From contig LUGL01000012.1 in assembly GCA_002796835.1 (NCBI GenBank), positions 34,872 through 72,332 on the forward strand: a DNA stretch of 37,461 nt, in the 5' to 3' direction. Below, one piece after another: positions 25,787 to 35,049 of this stretch. The DNA comes from Elainella saxicola E1 (lineage in GTDB: Bacteria; Cyanobacteriota; Cyanobacteriia; Elainellales; Elainellaceae). The notes beneath the pieces were generated by a model, which made no database searches, had not been told where the DNA came from, and worked only from the letters and a program-made list of their open reading frames with translations. Each line of letters begins with the position of its first letter. Position 1 is the first letter of the stretch. Made by a program: the position numbers and the translations under genes.

Positions 25787-25964
25787 TTGCAAAGCCACTC
25801 CGTATACCGATCGAAAAAAAAAGATGGGGTGGGGGACAGGTATTTTTTTCTGAGGGAGTCAGTATTTATCAGGGCAGGGATCTAGTATTTTAGGACTCAC
25901 CCTCAAACCCAGGATTAGCAAGCCCTGTAACGACTATTTACAGGATAATTTTGACTCAATCGAG

Positions 25965-25984
25965 CTGTACTCATCTGTACTCAA
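25965..25984. repeat. Tandem 10-bp CTGTACTCA repeat
   Basis: CTGTACTCAT and CTGTACTCAA lie head to tail. In the opposite sense they contain GAGTACA, the core of the two nif promoter elements, so they may be extra activator half-sites. Confidence 0.5.
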
Positions 25985-26017
25985 AGATGAGCTTTTTCAG
26001 ACCAAAAAAGTGTTTCT

Positions 26018-26031
26018 GTATCTATATATAC
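26018..26031. promoter_or_regulatory. NtcA-like site GTA-N8-TAC
   Basis: The sequence fits the NtcA consensus GTA-N8-TAC, in a region where nitrogen control is plausible. It has no clear TAN3T -10 at the usual distance and lies in AT-rich DNA, so it may be chance. Confidence 0.25.
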
Positions 26032-26267
26032 GATACGGTTTTGATTAATTCAATCCCATTAATGGCTAAATATCCTTAAGAAAATCTAAACACGAGATCT
26101 TTGCCTTGAAAAATGATATTTTAGATACAGAATCAACCAGCCGATCGCTTTATCGGCCTGCACTGTATTGGCTGTGCGTTTGTTGACCGTGCTGGGTGTT
26201 CAAACTCAATTCCCTAACATCATGCTGAGTTGGCTCGAAATCATCCTGAATGGTTGGGCTTTGGATA

Positions 26268-26280
26268 GGGCTTGAGTACA
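26268..26280 (+). promoter_or_regulatory. Second upstream copy of GGGCTTGAGTACA
   Basis: This 13-mer is identical to 26455-26467 in the nifB promoter. No CCTGATATAA follows at 58 bp, so it may be an additional upstream binding site and not a promoter by itself. Confidence 0.5.
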
Positions 26281-26353
26281 ATTAATTTTTTGTTAAAACG
26301 GTCACAAAACGATTCAAGATCCTTGCTAAATCAAGCTTTGAATTGAGTGCATA

Positions 26354-26411
26354 AATACTTGAGCCCCTGACAGTAAATACTCGCTCCCTACTGCTAGAAT
26401 ACTCAGTCCCC
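26354..26411 (+). repeat. Three AATACT motifs at exact 22-bp spacing
   Basis: AATACTTGAGCCCC (26354), AATACTCGCTCCC (26376) and AATACTCAGTCCCC (26398) begin exactly 22 bp apart, about two helical turns. They lie just upstream of the nifB promoter element. Binding sites on one face of the DNA are a reasonable inference. Confidence 0.6.
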
Positions 26412-26456
26412 TATCCCCAAAAAATTTTTTCAATCAATCAGGTTGCGAGTTTGAGG

Positions 26457-26535
26457 GCTTGAGTACATTTCCAATCAACTCAATAAGTTCGATTCGACGA
26501 CATGTTTGAGAGGGGCGATCGACCGCCTGATATAA
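26457..26535 (+). promoter_or_regulatory. nifB promoter with candidate CnfR-type element
   Basis: GCTTGAGTACA (26457-26467) is followed after 58 bp by CCTGATATAA (26526-26535), where TATAAA is the likely -10. Transcription would begin near 26543, leaving a leader of about 280 nt before nifB. The layout and much of the intervening sequence match the nifP promoter on the other strand. No cnfR gene is present in this window. Confidence 0.75.
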
Positions 26536-26825
26536 ATCTCGTAACGTCAAGCACTGTAATTCCTCACCTGAAACTCAAATGACTTAATAAAGAGGTTCAA
26601 GAGAGGTTCGAGCAGGATGCGGTGCTAGGAGCGATAGTGCCTTGTCCAATTGGAAATCGCGCCTGTATTCAGGATTATTCATCACCCTTTCAAAACTTCC
26701 CAGCCGAAGGGCCATTCTAACTTGCGTAGGTAAGTTCCTTGGGTGCAGACGCGATTCCACTTTTTTTGATGAGCCACTTGAGCATTTGACGTCAATTGCC
26801 ACCCCTATTTCTGGAAGCTCACTCA

Positions 26826-28295
26826 ATGACACCACCACCTGCCGCGTCTTTGTCTGCTCCTCCAATTACAGATATTTCGGTTACTAAGAATACAGTTACA
26901 CAAAAAAAATCAGGCGGCTGCGGTTGCAGCAGTAATCAATCTGATGCAAAACCTGCAATAGACGATCGCCTGCGGGAACGAATCGAAAAACACCCCTGTT
27001 ATAGTGAAGAAGCGCACCATCATTATGCCAGAATGCATGTTGCAGTTGCGCCTGCCTGCAATATCCAATGTAACTACTGCAACCGAAAATACGATTGTGC
27101 CAATGAAAGTCGTCCTGGAGTTGTCAGTGAACTCCTAACTCCTGAAGAGGCAGCTCATAAAGTTCTCGTGATTGCGGGTAAGATTCCTCAAATGACCGTT
27201 CTCGGCATTGCAGGACCGGGTGATCCCCTCGCAAATCCAGAAAAAACATTCCGGACTTTTGAATTAATTGCGGATAAGGCCCCTGACATTAAACTCTGTT
27301 TGTCTACCAACGGGTTGATGTTGCCTGATCACGTCGACAAGATCAAAGCGCTGAATGTTGATCACGTCACCATCACCATTAATATGGTCGATCCGGAGAT
27401 CGGCACCAAGATCTATCCCTGGGTGCATTATCGCCGCAGACGTTATAAAGGATTAGAAGCAGCTCGGATTCTACATGAGCGGCAAATGGAAGGGTTGCAG
27501 GCCCTCCGAGAAGCAGACATTCTCTGCAAGGTCAACTCGGTAATGATCCCTGGCATTAATGATGATCACCTGGTTGAAGTCGATCAGGTCATTCGTCAAA
27601 ATGGGGCGTTCCTGCACAACATCATGCCGCTGATTTCAGCGCCAGAACATGGCACCTACTTTGGCTTAAACGGCCAGCGCGGTCCCACGCCCAAGGAACT
27701 GAAAAAACTACAAGATGAATGCGCAGACAGCAACATGAAAATGATGCGCCACTGCCGTCAATGTCGTGCGGATGCTGTGGGTCTTTTAGGTGAAGATCGT
27801 TCTCAGGAATTCACCAAGGAGAAATTCCTTGAAATGCCAGTAGAATATAGCCTGGAAGAGCGGCAGAAAGTTCACGCCAAGATTGCAGTTGCCCGCGAAG
27901 AATTGCAGAAGGAAAAGGTGAAAGCCAAGCAGGCTGAAGTCATTCCGAGTCCTAAAATCCTGGTGGCGGTGGCAACGAAAGGTGGTGGATTAGTCAACCA
28001 ACACTTCGGTCATGCTAAAGAATTCATGATTTACGAAGTGGATGCCAGCGAAGCTAAATTTGTGGGTCACCGCAAGATCGATCACTACTGCCAAGGAGGC
28101 TATGGTGAAGATGCTTCACTAGACGGCATCATCAAGACGATCGCCGATTGTAAGGCTATCCTCGTTTCTAAAGTCGGGGAATGTCCCAAGTCAGAACTGA
28201 AGCAAGCTGGCTTAGAAGTCGTTGAGGCTTACGACGTCATCGAAAATGTTGCCCGTCAGTTCTACGATCAGCACTTCGCTTCCAGCACCATCTAG
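26826..28295 (+). CDS. nifB: NifB, radical SAM NifB-co synthase
   Basis: NifB (489 aa) makes the Fe8S9C core of FeMo-co. The radical SAM motif is CNIQCNYC (CxxxCxxC), followed by [20 protein letters not shown] and NTIN-type strands follow, and [15 protein letters not shown] closes the SAM part near residue 330. The C-terminal 110 residues ([23 protein letters not shown] onwards) form the NifX-like carrier domain. An N-terminal SGGCGCSS motif is present. The ATG at 26826 is chosen over a TTG at 26796. It is the first gene of the plus-strand arm. Confidence 0.96.
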   Translation: MTPPPAASLSAPPITDISVTKNTVTQKKSGGCGCSSNQSDAKPAIDDRLRERIEKHPCYSEEAHHHYARMHVAVAPACNIQCNYCNRKYDCANESRPGVVSELLTPEEAAHKVLVIAGKIPQMTVLGIAGPGDPLANPEKTFRTFELIADKAPDIKLCLSTNGLMLPDHVDKIKALNVDHVTITINMVDPEIGTKIYPWVHYRRRRYKGLEAARILHERQMEGLQALREADILCKVNSVMIPGINDDHLVEVDQVIRQNGAFLHNIMPLISAPEHGTYFGLNGQRGPTPKELKKLQDECADSNMKMMRHCRQCRADAVGLLGEDRSQEFTKEKFLEMPVEYSLEERQKVHAKIAVAREELQKEKVKAKQAEVIPSPKILVAVATKGGGLVNQHFGHAKEFMIYEVDASEAKFVGHRKIDHYCQGGYGEDASLDGIIKTIADCKAILVSKVGECPKSELKQAGLEVVEAYDVIENVARQFYDQHFASSTI

Positions 28296-28306
28296 GACAG
28301 ATCTAA

Positions 28307-28381
28307 GACAGACTGTCTGTCGCGTGGAAATTGGGTAGGTTGGGCAATTGTTGCTTCCTTCAAGGTTGGTTCAACCTACCC
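28307..28381 (+). other. Inverted repeats between nifB and nifS
   Basis: GACAGACTGTCTGTC (28307-28321) is a near-perfect palindrome. GGGTAGGTTG (28333-28342) and CAACCTACCC (28372-28381) form a 10-bp perfect inverted repeat with a 29-nt loop. The 126-bp gap holds no ORF, so fdxN, usually found here, is absent. Confidence 0.6.
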
Positions 28382-28421
28382 CCACTGCATCGCCATCCGC
28401 ATTGAATCCAGAGGAAGAGTT

Positions 28422-29648
28422 ATGCAAAACAGTATTCGTCGAGATCAACCCGTCATTTATTTAGATAACAACGCCACAACGAAAGTGGATCTGGCTGTTG
28501 TGGAAGCCATGCTGCCCTTCTTAAGCGACTATTACGGCAATCCTTCCAGTATGCATAGCTTTGGAGGACAGGTCGGTAAGGCAGTGAAGGAAGCCCGCGA
28601 TCATGTGGCAGCGCTCTTCGGTGCAGAAGCTTCTGAAATTGTGTTCACCAGCTGCGGTACAGAAGGAAACAATACAGCCATTCGTGCAGCACTCGCAGCT
28701 CAGCCCGATCGCCGTCATATCATCACTACACAAGTTGAACACCCCTGTGTACTGAATGTCTGCAAGCAGCTTGAAAAACAGGGATATACGGTTACCTATC
28801 TATCGGTTGATCACCAAGGTATGATAGACTTGATGGAATTGGAAGCTGCCATTACCGGCAATACGGCATTGGTGACGACCATGTATGCCAATAATGAGAC
28901 GGGTGTGATCTTCCCGATCGAAGAAATTGGTGGAATCGTCAAAGAATATGGAGCGACATTCCATGTAGACGCGGTGCAGGTAGCGGGTAAACTACCGCTG
29001 AATATGAAAACCAGTACGGTCGATTTGATGACGATTTCAGGTCATAAACTACACGCTCCCAAAGGAGTTGGTGCACTTTACGTCAGAAAAGGCTTCCGCT
29101 TCCGGCCTTTTATGATTGGCGGTCATCAAGAACGCGGACGCCGAGCCGGTACCGAAAATGTTCCTGGCATTATTGGACTCGGTAAAGCCGCAGAAATCGC
29201 CAATTTTGAACTGAACTATCTGGGCCGCGAAGCGAGATTGCGCGATCGGCTAGAACAAGGCTTGTTAAACAGCATTCCTGACTGCCAGGTAAACGGCCAT
29301 CCCACCAAACGTCTCCCGAACACCACAAACATTGGTTTCAAATACATTGAAGGGGAAGCAATTCTGCTCTCGCTCAACCAATATGGCATCTGCGCTTCTT
29401 CAGGCTCTGCCTGCACTTCTGGCTCGCTCGATCCCTCTCATGTTTTGCAAGCAATGGGATTACCCTATACGATTCTGCATGGTTCGATTCGCTTTAGCCT
29501 CTCGCGGTTTAGCAACGAAACTGAGGTCGATCGCGTTCTAGAAGTGATGCCTGGAATTGTAGAGCGTTTACGAGCGATGTCTCCCTTCAACAGCGACGAA
29601 GCAGATTGGTTGCAGGGTCGCCAAGAAGCGATTCTGTCTCATCACTAA
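28422..29648 (+). CDS. nifS: NifS cysteine desulfurase
   Basis: This is a 408-residue PLP enzyme that supplies sulfur from cysteine for NifU and nitrogenase clusters. It begins with IYLDNNATTKVD, carries the PLP Lys in SGHKLHAPKG, and the catalytic Cys in SSGSACTSGSLDPSHVL. Length and motifs are normal for the NifS/IscS class. AGAGGAAGAG lies before the ATG. It is followed by nifU after 73 bp. Confidence 0.96.
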   Translation: MQNSIRRDQPVIYLDNNATTKVDLAVVEAMLPFLSDYYGNPSSMHSFGGQVGKAVKEARDHVAALFGAEASEIVFTSCGTEGNNTAIRAALAAQPDRRHIITTQVEHPCVLNVCKQLEKQGYTVTYLSVDHQGMIDLMELEAAITGNTALVTTMYANNETGVIFPIEEIGGIVKEYGATFHVDAVQVAGKLPLNMKTSTVDLMTISGHKLHAPKGVGALYVRKGFRFRPFMIGGHQERGRRAGTENVPGIIGLGKAAEIANFELNYLGREARLRDRLEQGLLNSIPDCQVNGHPTKRLPNTTNIGFKYIEGEAILLSLNQYGICASSGSACTSGSLDPSHVLQAMGLPYTILHGSIRFSLSRFSNETEVDRVLEVMPGIVERLRAMSPFNSDEADWLQGRQEAILSHH

Positions 29649-29721
29649 ACCTCTGCTGAGATCTTGATTCATTTTTGCCTCAACTATTCTTTTACTTCGC
29701 ACATTCAGGTGGTGAATAACG

Positions 29722-30615
29722 ATGTGGGACTACACCGAGAAGGTATTGGATTTGTTCTATAACCCCAAAAATCAAGGGGCGCTTCCCGATAACAATGAAG
29801 CCGGTGTTGCTGTTGTTTATGGTGAAGTTGGCAGTATTGCCTGTGGTGATGCTTTGAGACTCCATCTCAAGATTGAAGTTGAGAGCGATCGCATTCTCGA
29901 TTCGTCATTTCAGACGTTTGGCTGCACAAGCGCAATTGCATCCTCTTCAGCATTAACAGAGTTAGTTAAAGGATTATCGCTCGACGAAGCACTCAAAATT
30001 AGCAATCAAGATATTGCTGAGTACTTGGGCGGTTTACCTGAAGCCAAAATGCACTGTTCGGTGATGGGTCAGGAAGCTTTAGAAGCAGCGATCTTTAAGT
30101 ATCGTGGTATCGAAGTTGAAGCCCATGAAGATGATGAAGGCACGCTAGTTTGCTCTTGCTTTGGCATCAGCGAAAATCGCATCCGTCGGGTAGTGATTGA
30201 GAATAACCTGACCACTGCTGAAGAAGTCACCAATTACGTGAAAGCAGGCGGCGGTTGTGGTACCTGCCTGACTAACATTGAAGACATTATTGAGGCAGTG
30301 CAAGCAGAACGAGAAGCCATGCCTGCCAAACTAGCGGCTGAAATCACCACGGTTCAAGAGCAACCCAACCGTCCACTCACCACCGTTCAAAAAATCGAGT
30401 TGATTCAGCGGGTGCTGACCGAAGAAGTTCGACCGGTCCTATTGGCCGATGGTGGCGATGTTGAACTCTATGACGTGGATGGCGATCGCGTTTTAGTCAC
30501 ACTCACCGGAGCCTGTGGTTCTTGCCCCAGCAGCACAGCCACGCTGAAAGGTGCGATCGAATCTCGTTTGAAGGAGCGCGTTTTGCCCAGTCTGTTTGTT
30601 GAAGCGGTTAACTGA
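29722..30615 (+). CDS. nifU: NifU Fe-S scaffold
   Basis: NifU has 297 residues in three parts. The IscU-like scaffold (about 1-125) has Cys in SIACGD, TFGCTSA and KMHCSV. The central [2Fe-2S] domain (about 140-185) has VCSCFG and GGGCGTC. The C-terminal Nfu domain (about 220-297) has the CxxC of GACGSCPSS. It builds [Fe-S] clusters for NifH and NifB-co formation. AGGTGG precedes the start. Confidence 0.96.
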   Translation: MWDYTEKVLDLFYNPKNQGALPDNNEAGVAVVYGEVGSIACGDALRLHLKIEVESDRILDSSFQTFGCTSAIASSSALTELVKGLSLDEALKISNQDIAEYLGGLPEAKMHCSVMGQEALEAAIFKYRGIEVEAHEDDEGTLVCSCFGISENRIRRVVIENNLTTAEEVTNYVKAGGGCGTCLTNIEDIIEAVQAEREAMPAKLAAEITTVQEQPNRPLTTVQKIELIQRVLTEEVRPVLLADGGDVELYDVDGDRVLVTLTGACGSCPSSTATLKGAIESRLKERVLPSLFVEAVN

Positions 30616-30673
30616 ACGCTCAAACTATCCCTAACATCCCTATGACTGATAACTCTATGCATTTAGTGAAAAC

Positions 30674-30730
30674 GGTGGAACGATCGCCGCCTATTCAACT
30701 TTGTGATCGCTAAACCTGTTTCGTTCCACC
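30674..30730 (+). other. Stem-loop upstream of nifH
   Basis: GGTGGAACGA (30674-30683) and TCGTTCCACC (30721-30730) form a perfect 10-bp inverted repeat with a 37-nt loop. A further GTTCCACCC copy follows at 30737. It could mark an RNA end or a processing site that stabilises the nifHDK transcript. Confidence 0.6.
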
Positions 30731-30757
30731 TGTAGAGTTCCACCCACAAACATTTAA

Positions 30758-31660
<903 letters not shown>

Positions 31661-31685
31661 TCCGCCTGCTACCTGACCCTGGGTT

Positions 31686-31711
31686 GGATTGGGGACTCAC
31701 AGCCTCAATCC
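31686..31711 (+). other. Stem-loop between nifH and nifD
   Basis: GGATTGGGG (31686-31694) pairs with CCTCAATCC (31703-31711) with one G-U and an 8-nt loop. No U-run follows, so it is more likely an RNA-stability or partial-attenuation element than a terminator. Confidence 0.55.
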
Positions 31712-31751
31712 GCCCGCCCCTCCTGCTCTATTGAATTTGAGAGTATCGTCT

Positions 31752-33254
31752 ATGACCCCTCCGGAATCCGCCACCTTAAACGAAGTTGCTCCGCAGCAGC
31801 CTGTTGCTGACACAAAAGAATTGATTAAAGAAGTCCTGGAAGCCTATCCTGAGAAAACTCGCAAGAGAAGAGAAAAGCATCTCAACGTCTACGAGGAAGG
31901 CAAATCGGACTGCGGCGTTAAATCGAATATCAAATCTGTTCCTGGCTCCATGACCACCCGCGGCTGTGCCTATGCCGGATCGAAAGGGGTGGTTTGGGGA
32001 CCGATCAAAGACATGATCCACATCAGCCATGGTCCGGTTGGCTGTGGCTACTACTCCTGGTCTGGCCGCCGCAACTACTACATTGGCACCACCGGCATTG
32101 ATACCTTCGGTACAATGCAATTCACTTCCGACTTCCAGGAACGTGACATTGTATTTGGCGGTGACAAAAAGCTAGCCAAGTTGATTACCGAATTAGAAGA
32201 GCTTTTCCCGCTCAACCGAGGCGTTTCGATCCAATCTGAATGTCCGATCGGTCTAATCGGAGATGACATTGAAGCCGTTGCTAAAAAATCGGCAAAAGAA
32301 ATCGGCAAAACGGTTGTTCCAGTCCGTTGCGAAGGTTTCCGGGGTGTTTCTCAATCTCTGGGCCACCACATCGCCAACGACGCAGTTCGTGACTGGGTTT
32401 TTCCACAGTACGACAAAGAAAAGAAAGCTGGAAACATCCCTGATGGCACTGCCTATGATGTTGCAATCATTGGTGACTACAACATTGGCGGAGATGCCTG
32501 GTCGAGCCGGATTTTGTTAGAAGAAATTGGCTTGCGCGTTGTAGCCCAATGGTCTGGAGATGGCACGCTCCATGAAATGATCAACACGCCTTCGGTGAAG
32601 CTGAACCTGGTTCACTGCTACCGCTCAATGAACTACATCAGCCGCCATATGGAAGAAGCATACGGTATTCCCTGGTTGGAATATAACTTCTTCGGTCCCA
32701 CCAAGATTGCTGAATCGCTGCGCGAAATTGCTTCTAAGTTTGACGAAACTATTCAGCAAAAAGCTGAAGAAGTCATCGCTAAATACGAAGCTCAAACCCA
32801 AGCCGTTCTTGAAAAATATCGTTCACGCCTCGAAGGTAAGACCGTTGCTCTGATGGTGGGTGGTCTACGTCCTCGCCACGTCGTACCTGCGTTCCATGAT
32901 TTGGGAATGCGCCTGATCGGTACTGGCTATGAGTTCGGCCATAACGATGACTACAAACGGACGACCCACTACATCGAAAATGGCACGCTGATCTACGATG
33001 ACGTTTCTGCCTATGAGTTCGAAGAATTCGTCAAAGAACTGAAGCCCGACCTGATCGCTTCTGGCATTAAAGAGAAGTATGTCTTCCAAAAGATGGCACT
33101 TCCCTTCCGTCAGATGCACTCCTGGGATTACTCCGGTCCATACCATGGCTATGACGGATTTGCCATCTTTGCTCGTGACATGGATCTCGCCCTGAATAGC
33201 CCCACCTGGAGCTTGATCGGCGCACCCTGGAAAAACGCTGAGGCCGCGAAGTAA
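31752..33254 (+). CDS. nifD: Nitrogenase MoFe protein alpha chain NifD
   Basis: This 500-residue subunit carries the FeMo-co site. P-cluster Cys lie in [20 protein letters not shown] and [11 protein letters not shown]. The FeMo-co ligands are the Cys in VHCYRSMNY and the His in [12 protein letters not shown]. The ATG at 31752 (MTPPE, as in other cyanobacteria) is chosen over a TTG at 31689. The gene is continuous, with no excision element. It lies 91 bp after nifH. Confidence 0.98.
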   Translation: MTPPESATLNEVAPQQPVADTKELIKEVLEAYPEKTRKRREKHLNVYEEGKSDCGVKSNIKSVPGSMTTRGCAYAGSKGVVWGPIKDMIHISHGPVGCGYYSWSGRRNYYIGTTGIDTFGTMQFTSDFQERDIVFGGDKKLAKLITELEELFPLNRGVSIQSECPIGLIGDDIEAVAKKSAKEIGKTVVPVRCEGFRGVSQSLGHHIANDAVRDWVFPQYDKEKKAGNIPDGTAYDVAIIGDYNIGGDAWSSRILLEEIGLRVVAQWSGDGTLHEMINTPSVKLNLVHCYRSMNYISRHMEEAYGIPWLEYNFFGPTKIAESLREIASKFDETIQQKAEEVIAKYEAQTQAVLEKYRSRLEGKTVALMVGGLRPRHVVPAFHDLGMRLIGTGYEFGHNDDYKRTTHYIENGTLIYDDVSAYEFEEFVKELKPDLIASGIKEKYVFQKMALPFRQMHSWDYSGPYHGYDGFAIFARDMDLALNSPTWSLIGAPWKNAEAAK

Positions 33255-33267
33255 CTCGTAGATGAGT

Positions 33268-33289
33268 GGAGGGGTTAGTTAACTCCTCC
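33268..33289 (+). other. Stem-loop between nifD and nifK
   Basis: GGAGGGGTT (33268-33276) pairs with AACTCCTCC (33281-33289) around AGTT, with one G-U. A pyrimidine-rich stretch with TTCCACCC follows before the nifK ribosome-binding site (AAGGAG). Confidence 0.55.
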
Positions 33290-33344
33290 TACCCACTTCC
33301 CCTTCCACCCACTCCCCCCATCACCCTCAAGGAGAATTCAAGTC

Positions 33345-34883
33345 ATGGCTCAAAATGACATCAACAGAATTAAAGACCACGCTGAACTGTTCCACCAAGA
33401 TGAATACCAAGCGCTCTTCGCAGGCAAAAAGCAATTTGAAGGTGGACATGACCCAGAAGAAGTTACTCGCATCGCTGAATGGACTAAAACTTGGGAGTAT
33501 CGCGAGAAGAACTTCTCCCGGGAAGCGCTAACCGTTAACCCAGCGAAAGCTTGCCAACCCTTAGGTGCAATCCTGGCTGCGGTCGGTTTTGAAGGCACGT
33601 TACCCTTTGTGCACGGTTCTCAAGGTTGCGTTGCTTACTTCCGCTCTCACTTCACACGTCACTTCAAAGAACCCTTCTCTGCCGTTTCTTCCTCGATGAC
33701 CGAAGATGCAGCGGTGTTCGGGGGCTTGAACAACATGAAAGATGGGTTGGCAACCTCCTACAACCTCTACAATCCCAAAATGATCGCAGTCTGCACCACC
33801 TGCATGGCTGAGGTGATTGGAGATGACTTGCAGGCATTCATTCGTACCTCAAAAGATGAGGGCTTTGTTCCACAGGAATTGCCCATTCCTTATGCTCATA
33901 CGCCCAGCTTTGTCGGTTCCCACATCACGGGCTACGACAATATGATGAAAGGGATTCTGTCCAACCTGACCGCAGGTAAGAAAGCAGAAACCACCAACGG
34001 TAAGATCAACTTTATTCCTGGGTTTGAAACCTATATTGGCAACCTGCGTGAAATTAAGCGCATTGCAGAGCTGATGGATGTCAACTACACCTTGTTGGCA
34101 GACAATACCGAATACTTGGATTCACCCAACAATGGGGAATATAACATGTATCCGGGTGGTACCAAGTTAGAAGATGCGGCAGATTCGATCAACGCTGAAG
34201 CCACCATTTCATTCCAGGCCTATTCTACGACCAAGACTCGTGAATATATCCAAAATGACTGGCAACAAGCAAGTTATGTTGCACGTCCCGTTGGCATTCG
34301 CGGCACCGATGAGTTCTTGATGAAACTCTCTGCCCTGACTGGCAAGCCCATTCCGAAGGAGCTCGAAGATGAGCGGGGCCGCGCAGTAGACGCGTTAACT
34401 GACTCTCAAGCTTGGCTGCATGGCAAGAAGATCGCAATGTATGGCGATCCTGACCTCGTAATCGGCTTGACCCAATTCTTGCTAGAAGTTGGTGCAGAAC
34501 CCGTTCACATCGTTGTCACCAACAGCAATGACGTGTTTGAAACTGAATTGCGTGCGCTGCTTGACACCAGCCCATTTGGTGCAGGTGCAACGATTTGGGG
34601 CGGCAAGGACCTGTGGCATCTGCGTTCACTCCTATTCACCGAACCCGTAGACCTGCTGATCGGCAACTCTTACGGTAAGTATCTCTGGCGTGACACCCAC
34701 ACCCCGATCATTCGAATTGGCTATCCTATCTTCGATCGCCATCATCTACACCGCTATGCCACCTATGGCTATCAAGGAACGATCAACTTGTTAAATTGGA
34801 TCGTGAACACCATTCTGGATGAACTCGATCGCAATACGATCATCCCAGCGAAGACGGATATTTCCTACGACCTGATTCGCTAA
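33345..34883 (+). CDS. nifK: Nitrogenase MoFe protein beta chain NifK
   Basis: The 512-residue beta subunit shares the P-cluster with NifD. Cys ligands lie in ACQPLGAI, GSQGCVAYFR and CTTCMAEVIGDDL. IRIGYPIFDRHHLHR near the C terminus is typical. The start ATG has AAGGAG upstream. It is the last of the structural HDK trio and is followed by a palindromic repeat before nifV. Confidence 0.98.
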   Translation: MAQNDINRIKDHAELFHQDEYQALFAGKKQFEGGHDPEEVTRIAEWTKTWEYREKNFSREALTVNPAKACQPLGAILAAVGFEGTLPFVHGSQGCVAYFRSHFTRHFKEPFSAVSSSMTEDAAVFGGLNNMKDGLATSYNLYNPKMIAVCTTCMAEVIGDDLQAFIRTSKDEGFVPQELPIPYAHTPSFVGSHITGYDNMMKGILSNLTAGKKAETTNGKINFIPGFETYIGNLREIKRIAELMDVNYTLLADNTEYLDSPNNGEYNMYPGGTKLEDAADSINAEATISFQAYSTTKTREYIQNDWQQASYVARPVGIRGTDEFLMKLSALTGKPIPKELEDERGRAVDALTDSQAWLHGKKIAMYGDPDLVIGLTQFLLEVGAEPVHIVVTNSNDVFETELRALLDTSPFGAGATIWGGKDLWHLRSLLFTEPVDLLIGNSYGKYLWRDTHTPIIRIGYPIFDRHHLHRYATYGYQGTINLLNWIVNTILDELDRNTIIPAKTDISYDLIR

Positions 34884-34915
34884 ACATCACTGAAAAGTGG
34901 ATGAGCCCTCGCATT

Positions 34916-34999
34916 GATCCCCCTAAATCCCCCTTAGAAAAGGGGACTTCAAACCAGGCTCAGTAAAGCCCCCCTTAAAAAGGGGGGTAAGGGGGGATC
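34916..34999. repeat. Palindromic C/G-run intergenic repeat
   Basis: An 84-bp element starts GATCCCCC and ends GGGGGGATC. Its terminal inverted repeats are about 20 bp (CCCCCTTAG at one side, AAGGGGGGTAAGG at the other) and an inner CCCCCCTTAAAAAGGGGGG forms a second hairpin. Such dispersed C-run palindromes are common in filamentous cyanobacterial genomes and resemble non-autonomous elements. It lies between nifK and nifV and could weaken read-through. Confidence 0.8.
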
Positions 35000-35049
35000 A
35001 AAAATTCTCAGGACAAGGCAAGTCAGTTGCATCCAGGAGTCTACTTCTC

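Larger units (their letters stand above)
25676..26825. other. Divergent nifP-nifB control region (1.15 kb, gene-free)
   Basis: This AT-rich region has no convincing gene. It contains the matched nifP and nifB promoters (listed separately), repeated GAGTACA motifs, an array of AATACT motifs at 22-bp spacing, and a GTA-N8-TAC site (26018-26031). A GCCGAT/ATCGGC hairpin lies at 26140-26157. From about 26543 to 26825 it would be the long (about 280 nt) nifB leader. A minus-strand ORF at 26584-26865 overlaps this leader and lacks start-site support. Confidence 0.7.

Noticed and set aside
25651-25893. 80-codon plus-strand ORF over the nifP promoter
   Set aside because: It is made of promoter DNA, overlaps the nifP start in antisense and has no family or ribosome-binding site.
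31752-33254. Possible excision element in nifD, as in heterocystous strains
   Set aside because: The nifD frame is uninterrupted from start to stop and all cofactor ligands are present.
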